From: Desulfobacteraceae bacterium Eth-SRB2
Lineage (GTDB): Bacteria; Desulfobacterota; Desulfobacteria; Desulfobacterales; UBA11574
DNA: 52,238 bases
Assembly: GCA_004193595.1 (NCBI GenBank)
Contig: RPGQ01000010.1
Coordinates: 124,519-176,756, forward strand
Direction: 5' to 3'
Below, piece by piece: positions 9,365-20,029 of the stretch (position 1 is its first letter; every line of letters begins with the position of its first letter). Under the pieces are notes generated by a model. The model did not search any database. It was not told where the DNA came from and was given only the letters and a program-made list of their open reading frames with translations. Position numbers and translations under genes: made by a program.

Positions 9365-10774
9365 TTAGCGGCTTTCAAGGCAGTGCTTGGACAGATATTC
9401 ATCGAATTCCACGGGATAGCATCCGTCAAAACATGCCTTGCAAAAATGGTTTTCCGGGTGTTTGATTCCGGTTGATTCAAGAAGGCCCTCAAGGCTGAGG
9501 TAATAGAGCGAGTCCAGGTCGAGAAAATCTTTAAGTTTTTCAACCGACATATTTGCTGCAATCAGCTCCCCCCTTGTGGAAAAATCGATACCATAATGAC
9601 AGGGAAAGATGTGGGGAGGACCGCTCACGCGCATATGTATTCGGTTTACACCCAATTCACGAAGCGCTTTGACTCTGGTTTTAACCGTGGTTCCTCTGAT
9701 TATCGAATCTTCGATGATAATGATATCTTTTCCTTTGAGAAGTTGTCTTACGGGATTCAGCTTTATTCTGACTCCGAAATCGCGCATACTCTGGGTGGGC
9801 TGAATGAATGTTCTGCCCACATAATGATTGCGAATCATGGCCATTTCAAAAGGAATCCCCGAGGCTTCCGAATATCCCAACGCTGCATAGGTCCCCGAGT
9901 CGGGAAAGGGCATTACCAGGTCTGCATCCACAGGCGCTTCTTGGGCAAGGCGCCGACCATGGGCCTTTCGGGTTAAATAAACATTGTGCCCATAGATGGT
10001 GCTGTCCGGTCTTGCAAAATAGATAAATTCAAAGATGCAAAACGCTCGGGTTGCAGGCACCGGTGTTTTGATGCTCCGGATTCCCTTTTCACCGATAATG
10101 ACGATTTCCCCAGGGTCAAGCTCGCGGATGAATTCAGCCTGGACAAGATCCAGCGCACAGGTTTCCGAAGCCAGAATGTAATGACCATTAAGCTTCCCAA
10201 GACATAACGGCCGGAAACCGTATGGGTCTTTTATCCCGATGACTTCTCCTTTGCTGGTCAGCATAATAAATGAAAATGCGCCTTTAAGCCGTGACACCGT
10301 CTCAACCAGGGCGCTCTGGAAGCCTAAATTTAAACTTTTGACGAAGTAATGGAGGAAAATTTCGCTGTCCATGGTGGTCTGAAAAATTGAGCCCGTTTCC
10401 TCGAGTTCTTTTTTCAGATGGTGTGCATTTACAAGATTTCCGTTATGGGCGAGTGCATATGCTTTTTGGCGATGGTGGATAACAAAGGGCTGGGCATTGG
10501 AAAGTATCGAGCTTCCCGTAGTGGAATAGCGCACATGTCCGATGGCGCTTTGTCCTTCCAAATGTTCCAGATGGGTTATGTCAAAGACATCCGACACCAG
10601 CCCCATACCGTTATGGCCGACGATGTTGTTGTTCCGGGCCACAGCGATTCCGGAACTCTCCTGTCCCCGGTGTTGAAGCGCATAGAGGCCGAAATAGGTC
10701 AGTTTTGCGGCCTCGAGGTGCCCATAAATACCGAACAGCCCGCAGGCCTCACGGGGCTTTTCAAAATTATCCAT
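9365..10774 (-). CDS. purF: Amidophosphoribosyltransferase (first step of purine synthesis)
   Basis: A 469-residue enzyme that converts PRPP and glutamine to phosphoribosylamine. A 10-residue propeptide (MDNFEKPREA) precedes the nucleophile Cys11 (ACGLFGIYGH) of the class II glutaminase domain. The PRPP-binding loop is IIIIEDSIIRGTT. FARPDS and the C-terminal NHFCKACFDGCYPVEF resemble the iron-sulfur-containing Bacillus-type PurF. It follows carB by 190 bases on the same strand, linking purine and carbamoyl-phosphate synthesis, both glutamine consumers. A 20-bp palindrome sits 22 bases upstream. Confidence 0.96.
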   Translation of the reverse strand: MDNFEKPREACGLFGIYGHLEAAKLTYFGLYALQHRGQESSGIAVARNNNIVGHNGMGLVSDVFDITHLEHLEGQSAIGHVRYSTTGSSILSNAQPFVIHHRQKAYALAHNGNLVNAHHLKKELEETGSIFQTTMDSEIFLHYFVKSLNLGFQSALVETVSRLKGAFSFIMLTSKGEVIGIKDPYGFRPLCLGKLNGHYILASETCALDLVQAEFIRELDPGEIVIIGEKGIRSIKTPVPATRAFCIFEFIYFARPDSTIYGHNVYLTRKAHGRRLAQEAPVDADLVMPFPDSGTYAALGYSEASGIPFEMAMIRNHYVGRTFIQPTQSMRDFGVRIKLNPVRQLLKGKDIIIIEDSIIRGTTVKTRVKALRELGVNRIHMRVSGPPHIFPCHYGIDFSTRGELIAANMSVEKLKDFLDLDSLYYLSLEGLLESTGIKHPENHFCKACFDGCYPVEFDEYLSKHCLESR

Positions 10775-10795
10775 TTAGTACCTTATTGACGTATC

Positions 10796-10815
10796 ATCGA
10801 CAAAATTTTGTCGAT
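10796..10815. promoter_or_regulatory. Perfect 20-bp palindrome upstream of purF, candidate operator
   Basis: ATCGACAAAATTTTGTCGAT is a perfect inverted repeat 22 bases before the purF start. No T-run follows on the minus strand, so it is unlikely to terminate carB. The position suits a repressor site at the purF promoter, but no regulator is identified. The remainder of the gap (10816-10964) holds AT-rich dispersed repeats (TTCAATATTCAATTTTCAAT and its inverted copy). Confidence 0.4.
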
Positions 10816-10964
10816 AGTAAAATGTTCAATATTCAATTTTCAATGATCAATGTCCAAGTGAAAAATACTTGAAAATTGGATATTGAGAATTCGACATTGG
10901 ATATTAACGGGTTCTGCTGTTACAGTACGTTCAATTATCCATTTTTGATTCAGGTGTGTCAAAA

Positions 10965-13900
10965 TTAACTATTATACTCCTGAATAGTTTTAACCGAAAG
11001 CATTTTCTTTTTTAATGCAGCAATACCTTTGCACATGGCCATGGCTCCTGCGATCGTCGTGGCATAGGGGATATTGAATTTAATGGCCGCACGTCTTATC
11101 TCGTATCCGTCCCGTTTGGTTTTGCTGCCCAAGCCCGTATTAATAACCAGATGGATTTCTTTGTTCTTAATGGCATCAACCACATGGGGACGGCCAATAG
11201 AGACTTTATTGATCATTGTATTGGATATGCCATGATTTTCTAAAAACGAGGAGGTTCCCCGGGTTGCCATGATCGTAAACCCCATAGTTTGAAATTGAGA
11301 TGCGAACGCAAGGGCTGCTTTCTTGTCACGGTCTTTTACACTGATAAAAACCGTTCCTTTATCCGGAAGATGCTGTCCGGCGCCGAATTGCGCTTTGGCA
11401 TATGCAGATCCGAAATCCGAATCGATTCCCATGACTTCTCCGGTTGATTTCATTTCCGGTCCCAGAAGGGCGTCCACATCGGGGAAACGATCAAAAGGCA
11501 TAACAGACTCTTTAACCGAAACATGGGACGGGATTATTTTACTGCCGAGGCAGAGGTCCTGCAACGTATGGCCGAGCATCACCTTTGTGGCGAGTTTGGC
11601 CAAAGGAACGCCGGTTGCCTTGCTGACAAACGGGATGGTTCTAGAGGCTCTGGGATTTACCTCCAGAACAAAAAGCCGGTCGTTTTTGATGGCATACTGT
11701 ACATTCATTAGACCCACAACCTCAAGTTCCAAAGCCATGGCTTTTGTCGAATCGGCGATCTCATCAAGCATGTGCGGAGTAATACTTTGAGGCGGCAGGA
11801 CACAGGCCGAATCACCGGAATGAATTCCCGCCTCTTCAATATGCTCCATGATTCCGCCGACCACGGTTCTCTTGCCGTCTGAAATGGCATCCACATCCAC
11901 TTCAATCGCGTCCTCTAAAAATTTGTCTATCAGAACCGGACGGCCCAAAGATTCAGTAATTGCAATTCGGGTAAAGTTTTCCAGATCCTGAGGGAAATAT
12001 ACGATTTTCATGGCCCTGCCGCCCAGCACATATGACGGACGGACAATGACCGGATAACCGATTTTTTCGGCCACGGCCACGGCTTCTTCCACGGAGGAGG
12101 CGGTGCCGTTTGCGGGCTGAATCAGACCCAGCTTGTTCAGCATGGCCTGAAAAAGTTTCCGATCTTCAGCTCTGTCGATACTTGCCGGCTGCGTGCCGAG
12201 AATGGGGACCCCGGCTTCATGAAGCGGCACCGAAAGATTCAAAGGGGTCTGGCCGCCGAATTGAACAATAACGCCCATGGGTTTTTCAGTTTCTACAATA
12301 TGGAGTACATCTTCTTTGGTCAGCGGTTCGAAGTAGAGTTTGTCTGAAGTATCGTAATCCGTGCTCACGGTTTCGGGATTGCTGTTGACCATGATGCTCT
12401 CAACCCCTTCTTCACCAAGGGCAAATGAGGCATGGACACAGCAGTAGTCGAACTCGATTCCCTGGCCGATCCGGTTGGGTCCGCCCCCTAAAATCATCAC
12501 CTTTTTTTTATCGGAAACCCTGGCTTCATTTTCCGTCTCATAGGTGGAATAGTAATACGGTGTGGCTGCTTTGAACTCGGCCGCGCAGGTATCAACAAGC
12601 TTGTAAACCGGACGGATACCGAGGCTCTTGCGTGTCCGGCTGATCTTGTCTTCCGTGGAATCGGTTAAATATGCGATCTGTGTATCTGAAAACCCCCAGG
12701 ATTTCGCTCTTTTTAAAAGCGATTCCGGTAAATTTGTTTCCAGTGATTTGATGCTATGCTCAAGGTCCACGATCTGTTTTATCTGATACAAAAACCAGGG
12801 ATCAATACCGGTTAATTCATAAATGGATTGAATGGGCATTCCTTTTAACAGGGCATACCGCAGGTAAAAGATGCGCTGAGAATTTGGGGTGGCCAGCTTC
12901 TGTTCGATTTGGGATGATGACAGTTTTTTAGTTTTATCATCCATTGGGTCCAAGATGTCCTTGCCGTCGGCGCCCAGCCCGGAACGGCCGATTTCAAGGG
13001 ACCTCAGACCCTTTTGAAGCGCCTCTTTAAATGTTCGGCCAATGGCCATGGTTTCCCCCACGGATTTCATGGCTGTCGTGAGATAGTCCGGTGTTTCGGG
13101 AAATTTTTCAAAGGTCCAGCGCGGTATTTTTACGACACAGTAATCCAGGGTGGGCTCGAAAGATGCAAAGGTTTCACCGGTAATGTCGTTGGGGATTTCA
13201 TCAAGTGTATATCCCACCGCAAGCTTGGCTGCGATTTTGGCAATGGGGAAGCCCGTGGCTTTGGAAGCAAGGGCCGAGCTGCGGGATACCCTGGGATTCA
13301 TCTCAATTACGATCAATTCTCCGTTTTCGGGGTTCACGGCGAACTGAACATTTGAACCGCCGGTATCAACGCCGATCTCCCGCATGATCGCGATTGATGC
13401 ATCCCGCATGGCCTGGTATTCCTTATCTGAAAGGGTCTGGGCCGGCGCAACCGTAATACTGTCACCGGTGTGTATGCCCATGGGATCCATGTTTTCGATG
13501 GAACATATAATCACGACATTGTCATTTTTGTCCCGCATGACCTCCAGTTCATATTCCTTCCAGCCCAGAACCGATTCTTCAAGCATGACCTGCCCGATAA
13601 GGCTTGCATCCAGCCCTGCTTTTGCCACTTTTTCCAGGTCTTCTGGGTTGTAGGCTGCACCACCGCCGGTACCGCCCAGAGTAAAACTGGGACGAACAAT
13701 TATGGGAAATCCTATTTCACGACTGACGGTTCTGACCTCTTCCATGTGGGTTGCAAAACCGCTTTTGGGCAGGCGAAGTCCTATATTTTCCATGGCATTG
13801 CGAAACAGTTCCCTGTTTTCAGCCTTTTGGATCGATTGGATTGATGCGCCGATCATTTCTACACCGAATTTATCGAGTACGCCCATGTCTGAAACTTTTA

Positions 13901-14198
13901 CGGCGGTATTAAGGCCTGTCTGACCTCCCAGCGTGGGAAGCAGAGCACAGGGACGTTCTTTTTCGATGATTTTTGCAACCGCCAGGGGAACAACCGGTTC
14001 GATATAGGTTCGATGGGCCGTTTCAGGGTCGGTCATGATGGTCGCGGGATTACTGTTGACAAGGACGACTTGGTAGCCCTCTTCTTTTAACGCCTTGCAG
14101 GCCTGAGTTCCTGAGTAGTCAAACTCGCATGCCTGGCCGATAATAATCGGACCGGCGCCGATGATGAGAATTTTGTGTATGTCAGTGCGTTTAGGCAT
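10965..14198 (-). CDS. carB: Carbamoyl-phosphate synthase large subunit
   Basis: A 1077-residue synthetase subunit making carbamoyl phosphate for pyrimidines and arginine. Two homologous ATP-grasp halves are present: the first starts [24 protein letters not shown], in pieces at residues 10-33; the second starts [19 protein letters not shown] near residue 565. An oligomerisation segment lies between them, and a C-terminal MGS-like allosteric domain (from about residue 935) has [12 protein letters not shown] and VINTG. Length matches the E. coli enzyme. Its ATG lies inside the end of carA (8-base overlap), so the subunits are translationally coupled. Confidence 0.97.
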   Translation of the reverse strand: MPKRTDIHKILIIGAGPIIIGQACEFDYSGTQACKALKEEGYQVVLVNSNPATIMTDPETAHRTYIEPVVPLAVAKIIEKERPCALLPTLGGQTGLNTAVKVSDMGVLDKFGVEMIGASIQSIQKAENRELFRNAMENIGLRLPKSGFATHMEEVRTVSREIGFPIIVRPSFTLGGTGGGAAYNPEDLEKVAKAGLDASLIGQVMLEESVLGWKEYELEVMRDKNDNVVIICSIENMDPMGIHTGDSITVAPAQTLSDKEYQAMRDASIAIMREIGVDTGGSNVQFAVNPENGELIVIEMNPRVSRSSALASKATGFPIAKIAAKLAVGYTLDEIPNDITGETFASFEPTLDYCVVKIPRWTFEKFPETPDYLTTAMKSVGETMAIGRTFKEALQKGLRSLEIGRSGLGADGKDILDPMDDKTKKLSSSQIEQKLATPNSQRIFYLRYALLKGMPIQSIYELTGIDPWFLYQIKQIVDLEHSIKSLETNLPESLLKRAKSWGFSDTQIAYLTDSTEDKISRTRKSLGIRPVYKLVDTCAAEFKAATPYYYSTYETENEARVSDKKKVMILGGGPNRIGQGIEFDYCCVHASFALGEEGVESIMVNSNPETVSTDYDTSDKLYFEPLTKEDVLHIVETEKPMGVIVQFGGQTPLNLSVPLHEAGVPILGTQPASIDRAEDRKLFQAMLNKLGLIQPANGTASSVEEAVAVAEKIGYPVIVRPSYVLGGRAMKIVYFPQDLENFTRIAITESLGRPVLIDKFLEDAIEVDVDAISDGKRTVVGGIMEHIEEAGIHSGDSACVLPPQSITPHMLDEIADSTKAMALELEVVGLMNVQYAIKNDRLFVLEVNPRASRTIPFVSKATGVPLAKLATKVMLGHTLQDLCLGSKIIPSHVSVKESVMPFDRFPDVDALLGPEMKSTGEVMGIDSDFGSAYAKAQFGAGQHLPDKGTVFISVKDRDKKAALAFASQFQTMGFTIMATRGTSSFLENHGISNTMINKVSIGRPHVVDAIKNKEIHLVINTGLGSKTKRDGYEIRRAAIKFNIPYATTIAGAMAMCKGIAALKKKMLSVKTIQEYNS

Positions 14199-15336
14199 TG
14201 CTTTTTTGCATCATATGTTTAAATTCATCAAAAAGATATTTTGCATCATGAGGGCCGGGTGAGGCTTCCGGATGATACTGGGCGGTAAGGATCGGCAATT
14301 CTTTGTGTCTGAACCCTTCCAGTGTATTGTCATTCAAATTGATGTGGGTTATCTCAATATTTTTATCCTGCAGGCTATGGGCGTCCACCGCAAAACCGTG
14401 ATTTTGAGAGGTGATTTCTATTTTTCCGGTCAGAAGATTTTTTACCGGCTGATTGGCGCCCCGGTGGCCGAATTTTAATTTAAAGGTTTTTCCTCCAAGG
14501 GCAAGCCCTAAGAGTTGATGTCCCAGGCAGATACCGAACATGGGAACATACCCCAGCAGCGACCGAATGGTTTCTATGGCATAGGTTACCGGCTCCGGAT
14601 CACCGGGTCCGTTTGAAAGAAGAATTCCGTCGGGCGCCATGGCTTTAACCGTAGAAGCTTGTGTGCAAGCAGGTACCACTACAACTTCAACTCCCTGGGA
14701 TTCCAGACATCTTAACATATTATATTTTATCCCGAAGTCAAAGGCCACCACAGAAAATTTTTCACCTTTGAATTTCCAAATTTTTTTATTTAAACCGGTT
14801 GTTGCCGGTTCGCAAAGGATTGGCTTTCCGTTCGTCCAATAATAAGGAGTTTGGGTTGTTACTGTTTTTGTCAGATCCTGCCCCTTCATGCTCGGGATGT
14901 CCCGTGCACGTTTAACACAAGATGACGGGTCAAGATCCTCTGTGGAAATGAATGCCCGCATGGCTCCTGCCTCGCGAATATGTCTTGTCAGAGCGCGGGT
15001 GTCGAATTGTTCTATACCGAGCACTCCCTGTTCTTTGAGATAATCTGCCAGGGAGGCAGTCGATCTATAATTGCTGGGGAAACTTTGGTATTCCTTTATC
15101 AGAAAGGCCGCCACCTGGATTCGGTCGGACTCGACATCTTCGGGGTTGACGCCGTAGTTGCCTATCAAAGGATAGGTCATGGTTACCATCTGGCCGCTGT
15201 AAGAGGGATCGGTAAGGACCTCCTGGTATCCGGTCATACTGGTATTGAACACCACTTCACCCCCGGTTTCACCGGGGCCGGTAAAACTTTTACAGGTAAA
15301 GGTCCGTCCGTCTTCTAAGGCTAAAAGTGCTTTCAT
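14191..15336 (-). CDS. carA: Carbamoyl-phosphate synthase small (glutaminase) subunit
   Basis: A 381-residue glutaminase subunit feeding ammonia to CarB. The N-terminal CPSase domain starts [18 protein letters not shown]. The class I amidotransferase domain carries the nucleophile elbow [14 protein letters not shown], then SQNHGFAVD and the catalytic His/Glu in [10 protein letters not shown]. The start at 15336 is chosen by family alignment; in-frame starts at 15438 and 15375 would add a non-conserved leader that partly reads through repeat sequence. No clear Shine-Dalgarno precedes it. It overlaps carB by eight bases. Confidence 0.95.
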   Translation of the reverse strand: MKALLALEDGRTFTCKSFTGPGETGGEVVFNTSMTGYQEVLTDPSYSGQMVTMTYPLIGNYGVNPEDVESDRIQVAAFLIKEYQSFPSNYRSTASLADYLKEQGVLGIEQFDTRALTRHIREAGAMRAFISTEDLDPSSCVKRARDIPSMKGQDLTKTVTTQTPYYWTNGKPILCEPATTGLNKKIWKFKGEKFSVVAFDFGIKYNMLRCLESQGVEVVVVPACTQASTVKAMAPDGILLSNGPGDPEPVTYAIETIRSLLGYVPMFGICLGHQLLGLALGGKTFKLKFGHRGANQPVKNLLTGKIEITSQNHGFAVDAHSLQDKNIEITHINLNDNTLEGFRHKELPILTAQYHPEASPGPHDAKYLFDEFKHMMQKSNA

Positions 15337-15433
15337 ACGAATAGGTTCAGGCAGATATGTCGAATATGCAACCATTGAGCAAACAAGTTGGTTCGCTTCG
15401 CCCCGCCTGCCATTGCAAGGCACGAGCGGGCAG

Positions 15434-15583
15434 GTCACAATTGGAATGTTGGAACTTTGGAATATTGGGTCTTGGAAAAATGGAAAGATGGGTTATTAAA
15501 AAAATCCATAATTAATATAATTCCTTTAGCAACCAACATTCCAGTATTCCATCATTCCAGTATTCCGTCATTCCATTATTCCG
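15434..15583. repeat. Inverted array of ATTCCA-type short repeats
   Basis: At 15537-15583 the hexamer ATTCC(A/G) recurs about every eight bases (six copies). At 15440-15475 the complementary GGAAT/TGGAA units occur, so the two blocks can pair around a short AT-rich spacer. It fills most of the 302-base gap between the GltB-like gene and carA, which holds no gene. Confidence 0.6.
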
Positions 15584-15638
15584 TATATAAGGCAAAGGAC
15601 CATGCCTCAATAACTTGTTTTATTCATTGTTTCGTTTT

Positions 15639-18296
15639 TCAAACTTCCTGCCAGTCTTCGTCCCATTCTTCGGCTCCGGCGGATTCTTTTGCCAGAACAT
15701 CGAGGGTAACCGCCTGGACCTTGCGAAAGACTTCTGTATAATTCTTTTTTTCGCCGTTGACAGTCAAGAGGTCGTTTTCTATGGAGATGCCGAAGAGCTT
15801 TTGGTTTTCCTCTAAATAAGGGAGAATCAGCTTCCAGTCGGCGGAACTTAAGTCGACAAATTCGCCGCCGTTCAACTGGTCAACAACTACCTTGTGGTGT
15901 GGATCTCTTAAATAGATAGCGCCCCCGGAAGCCAATGAGAAGAGATTGGAGCCCGGATAAGGTGAAGCCTGATCGATAATGTTGGCCTGGTCGTCGAACT
16001 TGATGCCGTTGAGTACAACAAACCCGCCGCCTTTGAGGGGATCGCCGGCCATAAATGACTGCGCCAGATAATCGAGACAGGTGCCGTTGATCACAACCCT
16101 GGGACATCCCACCGCATTAATCAAAGGACGGCCGGCAGCATTGCCCAGCACAAATACGGTTCCCCCTTTGGCGCCGTACATAAACGTCTGACCCACATCG
16201 CCGTATATCACCAGTTTTCCGCGTTTCAAAATCTGGCCCAGTTGATCCTGAGCATTTCCGTGGACATATATTTCCAGTCCGTCGATGCCGGACGCAAGGT
16301 AGTCGCCGGAACTGTCGTAAACATCTATTCTAACGCCGTCGGAGTCGCTTGTCAGTCCGCAGCCACAGAATCGCTGTCCCCTGTACCCATAGCAGATGAA
16401 CGTTTTCCATCCCAGTTTATAGGCGGCACAGATCAGACGCGCGTCACAGTCATCGCCTTCAGGCGGGAATTCCCGGGCATTAATCACCAGAACTTTTTCA
16501 TTGTCTTTAGGGGAACGCAGACTATCTCGTATCTTCCAGTCGATATAACGATATGTCCCGGCAGTATTATCAGAAAGATTGGGCGAATCCTGAAAAATTA
16601 ACGTCAGGTTCTGTCTTATGATTTGGAGTATTGAACTCGGTTTTTTATCTCCGGTTGGAAAACGACGGTCCATAAGGTGCGTCAGGATCTCAATGGCTTT
16701 TGATTTTACCCTGTCATTTCCGGCGGCCTGTTTTTTAATCTCTTGGCAAAAGTATCTGATCGAGGGATAATCCCAGGCGGCCATTTGCCGGCAACAATAA
16801 TCCTTAAAATCAGAGATATCATCACAGGACAGACCTTGTGTTAATGCCTGATCGATTTCGGCGGCATTTGCCGGTGTTACAAGTTCGGGGGTTATTTTGT
16901 ACGGTTTTTGATTTTCCGGTGTGCTAACAACGTCCCCGAATTTATTTGTACACACGAGTTTTTTGGAGCCGTCTCCCTTGCCGGCGTCTTTGACGGTGAA
17001 AATGAAAGCGCCGCCGTCGGTTGCACTGCCTCCGCGGGCATTCCAGTATTTGTCGGCTATGGGGCAAAAACGGTTGTCCTCTGTTGCAAGGTTCTGCAGC
17101 GTGGCATCAATGGCCTGCTTTTCCGAGCATACCAGGGCGATCTGAACTTCTCCTTCCTGCAAAGCAAATACCTGCGGACGCAACATGGAGGTGTCGGTAA
17201 TACCGAGAAGCTGAAAATAATGTTCATAAGGGTTGTTGCGTGCAATGATAAAAAACCAGGGACCGTCCGGCGAAGCATGAATATGGGCCGCTTGTAAGTA
17301 TCGATAAATATGCTGTTTCTCCGGTGGCAGCAAATCGAAATCATATTCTGAGGTGGGCGCCATGGCCTCAATGATATATTCTAATGGATATTCAAAGGTT
17401 CGGTTGAGCAGGTCGAGCAGCAGGACCGAAACCTCGGTATCTGTTAAAAATTGCGGAAAGATGTTATTTTGCTTCAAGTATTCGCTGACCGCATAATAGT
17501 TGGCAAAGTCACCATTGTGAACCAGGGCTTCATCCAATCCGATAAAGGGGTGCGCGCCGGCGGGATGCCAGACCCTTCCTTTTGTGGGATAGCGCTGGTG
17601 TGCAATCCATCCGTGGGCTTTGAAATCCTCCATACAGTAATACTGGGTGGCCTGTTCGGCATAACCGACGATTTTCAGGATCATGATATTACGGCCATGG
17701 GAAAGAACAAAAGCCTGTTTTTCGCCCAGGGAAGCATAAAACTTTTGGTTTAAACGGAAAGAGTTTTGATAGATAAATTCATCTTCAGCCTTGCCGGGTT
17801 TTAAATCCTGAAGCTTATTCTCCTCAATAAAACGATCCAGCACATGTTTTTTGACCCTGACAAAATAACGCCAAACATCCGGAGGCTTGACTTCTAATCC
17901 TTGTATGTCTCGGTAATCGTCAAGTGTTTGAATACGTTCGGCTTTATGAACTTCCAGAAATGGGGCAATAGCCGATTCTTCCACGTCCGGCCGGGATTTT
18001 GGATCCAGCAGGGCAACCTGAAGCAGATAATGGGTGTCCAGAACTTCCTGGGTTACCCCCAGGTCTTGGGCGGACAGGCCCACCGCGGCGATACCGCCGC
18101 CCTTACCGTTGCCGCGATTATGCATCTGAACCGAAGGCTCATAAATATGGCGGCCACGCACCGGAACCGATGAAATAAAACCGGTTACACCGCATCCGCC
18201 CTCTTCAGCGGACTTTTTAAGGGGGGTATTTCCATGAGGCAGGCGGCCCCGAGATTTCAAAATGTTTTCTATATTTGAGTCAAAGCCATAAAACAT
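15639..18296 (-). CDS. Glutamate synthase amidotransferase fused to GXGXG domain
   Basis: An 885-residue protein combining a class II glutamine amidotransferase (about residues 35-430) with a C-terminal GXGXG beta-helix domain (about 620-870; GDVGQTFMYGAKGGTVFVLG, AAGRPLINAVG). The probable nucleophile is Cys35 in GGCGVTGF after a propeptide-like leader, as in glutamate synthases. In large-subunit GltB these domains flank the FMN synthase domain; here they form one polypeptide and the FMN domain is encoded by the next gene upstream. It would supply ammonia from glutamine to the synthase partner at 18476-20026. The gene is separated from that partner by a 133-bp inverted-repeat element but is co-directional. 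No GltD (NADPH subunit) is present. Confidence 0.85.
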   Translation of the reverse strand: MFYGFDSNIENILKSRGRLPHGNTPLKKSAEEGGCGVTGFISSVPVRGRHIYEPSVQMHNRGNGKGGGIAAVGLSAQDLGVTQEVLDTHYLLQVALLDPKSRPDVEESAIAPFLEVHKAERIQTLDDYRDIQGLEVKPPDVWRYFVRVKKHVLDRFIEENKLQDLKPGKAEDEFIYQNSFRLNQKFYASLGEKQAFVLSHGRNIMILKIVGYAEQATQYYCMEDFKAHGWIAHQRYPTKGRVWHPAGAHPFIGLDEALVHNGDFANYYAVSEYLKQNNIFPQFLTDTEVSVLLLDLLNRTFEYPLEYIIEAMAPTSEYDFDLLPPEKQHIYRYLQAAHIHASPDGPWFFIIARNNPYEHYFQLLGITDTSMLRPQVFALQEGEVQIALVCSEKQAIDATLQNLATEDNRFCPIADKYWNARGGSATDGGAFIFTVKDAGKGDGSKKLVCTNKFGDVVSTPENQKPYKITPELVTPANAAEIDQALTQGLSCDDISDFKDYCCRQMAAWDYPSIRYFCQEIKKQAAGNDRVKSKAIEILTHLMDRRFPTGDKKPSSILQIIRQNLTLIFQDSPNLSDNTAGTYRYIDWKIRDSLRSPKDNEKVLVINAREFPPEGDDCDARLICAAYKLGWKTFICYGYRGQRFCGCGLTSDSDGVRIDVYDSSGDYLASGIDGLEIYVHGNAQDQLGQILKRGKLVIYGDVGQTFMYGAKGGTVFVLGNAAGRPLINAVGCPRVVINGTCLDYLAQSFMAGDPLKGGGFVVLNGIKFDDQANIIDQASPYPGSNLFSLASGGAIYLRDPHHKVVVDQLNGGEFVDLSSADWKLILPYLEENQKLFGISIENDLLTVNGEKKNYTEVFRKVQAVTLDVLAKESAGAEEWDEDWQEV

Positions 18297-18331
18297 TATT
18301 TATACCTTTATCAGTTAATTAAAGCAAATTT

Positions 18332-18464
18332 GATGGCTTCGTAAAAAGTCAAAAAACATCATTTTTTGTCATTCCGGCGAAAGCCGGAATCCAGTCTTTT
18401 CAGAAGCTTATGACTGACCTGGACCCCGGCTTTCGCCGGGGTGACGACTTTTTACGAAGCCGTC
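18332..18464. mobile_element. 133-bp MITE-like element with 19-bp terminal inverted repeats
   Basis: Terminal repeats 18332-18350 (GATGGCTTCGTAAAAAGTC) and 18446-18464 match in 18 of 19 positions when inverted. Inside is a second inverted pair, GTCATTCCGGCGAAAGCCGG against CCCCGGCTTTCGCCGGGGTG. It has no coding capacity. It sits between two glutamate synthase genes and may have been inserted there. A degenerate relative appears at 36322-36470. Confidence 0.72.
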
Positions 18465-18475
18465 AAAAAAAGTGT

Positions 18476-20026
18476 CTAAATAATAAGCTCCGCCTGAGGA
18501 GCCGGTTGATATTTTGATCTTTCTTCTTCGTCCAGATAATCGAGGTGTACCAGCAGATCGGATCGGCCCACCAGTTCTTTGATGCTCTTTAAACCATATT
18601 GCCTTAAAATTTCACACCACTGCTTACGCCAGGCCATATACATATTGACGATTCGTTGAGTGGCCCAATCCTGGGCAATCATAACCCCCAGTTCGGGGTC
18701 GGTAGTGGCAATGCCGCGGGCACACCCTCGACCGCTTTCGCAGTGCCCACAGCGAACGCATTCAAGGGCAATCAGTTCCGCAGTGCCGATCACTACGCCG
18801 TCGGCTCCCAGTGCGATGGCCTTGGCCACATCCATTGCATTACGGATGCCGCCGCTGGCAATTAAACAAACTTTTTCTCTGACGCCTTCATCTTCCAAGA
18901 ATTTATGTACCTTGGGAATGGCGTACTCGATGGGCATGGCAATATTTTTCTTTGCAATATCCGGAGCGGCGCCGGTTCCGCCGTAACTGCCGTCAAGATG
19001 GACAACATGTGCCCCTGCATAATAACTGCCGACTGCCACCATGTCAACATCCGTGGGCGTTGAGACTTTAACGGAAACCAGTACCTTTGGATTAATCTCT
19101 TTGACCCAGTCCACATGTTTTTTATGATCCTCCACCGAGTAGACGCTATGGAACGGAAACGGCGAAAACAGGGCATTCCCCACTATGGTTTCCCTCATGG
19201 CCGCGACTTCCGGAGTCACCTTGTCTCCCAAAAGATGACCTCCCAGGCCGGGCTTTGCCCCCTGGGCGTATTTGAACTCCACCATGGGTGTATACAATAT
19301 GGTTTCTTCTTTTACTCCAAACAGACCGGTTGCGATTTGGGTAATGACATGTTCGGCATAGGGGAGTAGTTCTTGAGGGTAACCTCCTTCTCCGGTGCAG
19401 GTAAGGGTGTTAAGCTGTGTCGCGGCATGCGCCCTCGCAACCATGACCGACAGAGCTGTAGAGCCGTATGACATACCGCCGCCATAACACGGAATGGAGA
19501 TTATCTTTTCAGGCCGACCGTCACACCGTTTGTTCAGATTAACAGAGGTATCCATATCCTCATCGCTTAAGTCCAGGTAATCAACGGGTTTCGGTGTTTT
19601 GAAGCGGATTTTATCAAAACCGCCGCCGGAGTTGCCCAGATTGTATTCAAGGTCAACCACGGGCAAATTACCGGTTTCCGCCATTTCCCAGTGGCCGATG
19701 AGCATGTCCGCGGTCCAGCGGTAATCGCCCAGAGTGTCCAGGATGGGATTACGCCGAAGTGTCAGAGCCTGTTCCGGGCAACGATCTATGCAGAAAAAAT
19801 CATTTTCTTTGCATTTAAAACCGATACATTTGTAATCCAGAGGGCGTAATGGTTTAGAATAGTTGTCATATCGAGGATGCACGCCATGAGGACAAAGCTC
19901 TGCACACAGCCCGCATGAGATACATCGGGCATTTCTCCGGATGGTGTACTTGCCGATGGGATTGCGAAACCGATCCGGTGTTTGGACAATTTTGGGGAAT
20001 TTAAAATTATTTTTTTTATTACTCAT
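18476..20026 (-). CDS. Ferredoxin-type glutamate synthase, FMN-binding catalytic subunit
   Basis: A 516-residue GltB2-like protein. The N-terminus has two [4Fe-4S] motifs (CISCGLCAELCPHG, about residues 35-48; CKENDFFCIDRCP, about 72-84). The FMN/2-oxoglutarate barrel follows, with the conserved QGAKPGLGGHL and GSYGGTGAAP loops, the phosphate-binding SGGIRNAMDV, and the 3Fe-4S cysteines CVRCGHCESGRGC. It should form glutamate from 2-oxoglutarate and ammonia, receiving electrons from ferredoxin-like donors and ammonia from the 15639-18296 subunit. Its start lies three bases after the stop of the upstream paralogue, so they are co-translated. All catalytic motifs appear intact. Confidence 0.88.
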   Translation of the reverse strand: MSNKKNNFKFPKIVQTPDRFRNPIGKYTIRRNARCISCGLCAELCPHGVHPRYDNYSKPLRPLDYKCIGFKCKENDFFCIDRCPEQALTLRRNPILDTLGDYRWTADMLIGHWEMAETGNLPVVDLEYNLGNSGGGFDKIRFKTPKPVDYLDLSDEDMDTSVNLNKRCDGRPEKIISIPCYGGGMSYGSTALSVMVARAHAATQLNTLTCTGEGGYPQELLPYAEHVITQIATGLFGVKEETILYTPMVEFKYAQGAKPGLGGHLLGDKVTPEVAAMRETIVGNALFSPFPFHSVYSVEDHKKHVDWVKEINPKVLVSVKVSTPTDVDMVAVGSYYAGAHVVHLDGSYGGTGAAPDIAKKNIAMPIEYAIPKVHKFLEDEGVREKVCLIASGGIRNAMDVAKAIALGADGVVIGTAELIALECVRCGHCESGRGCARGIATTDPELGVMIAQDWATQRIVNMYMAWRKQWCEILRQYGLKSIKELVGRSDLLVHLDYLDEEERSKYQPAPQAELII

Positions 20027-20029
20027 AGG

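Noticed and set aside
15537..15583. CRISPR or iteron-type array from ATTCC units
   Set aside because: Units are too short and irregular for CRISPR, and no replication gene is nearby; treated as an intergenic repeat.
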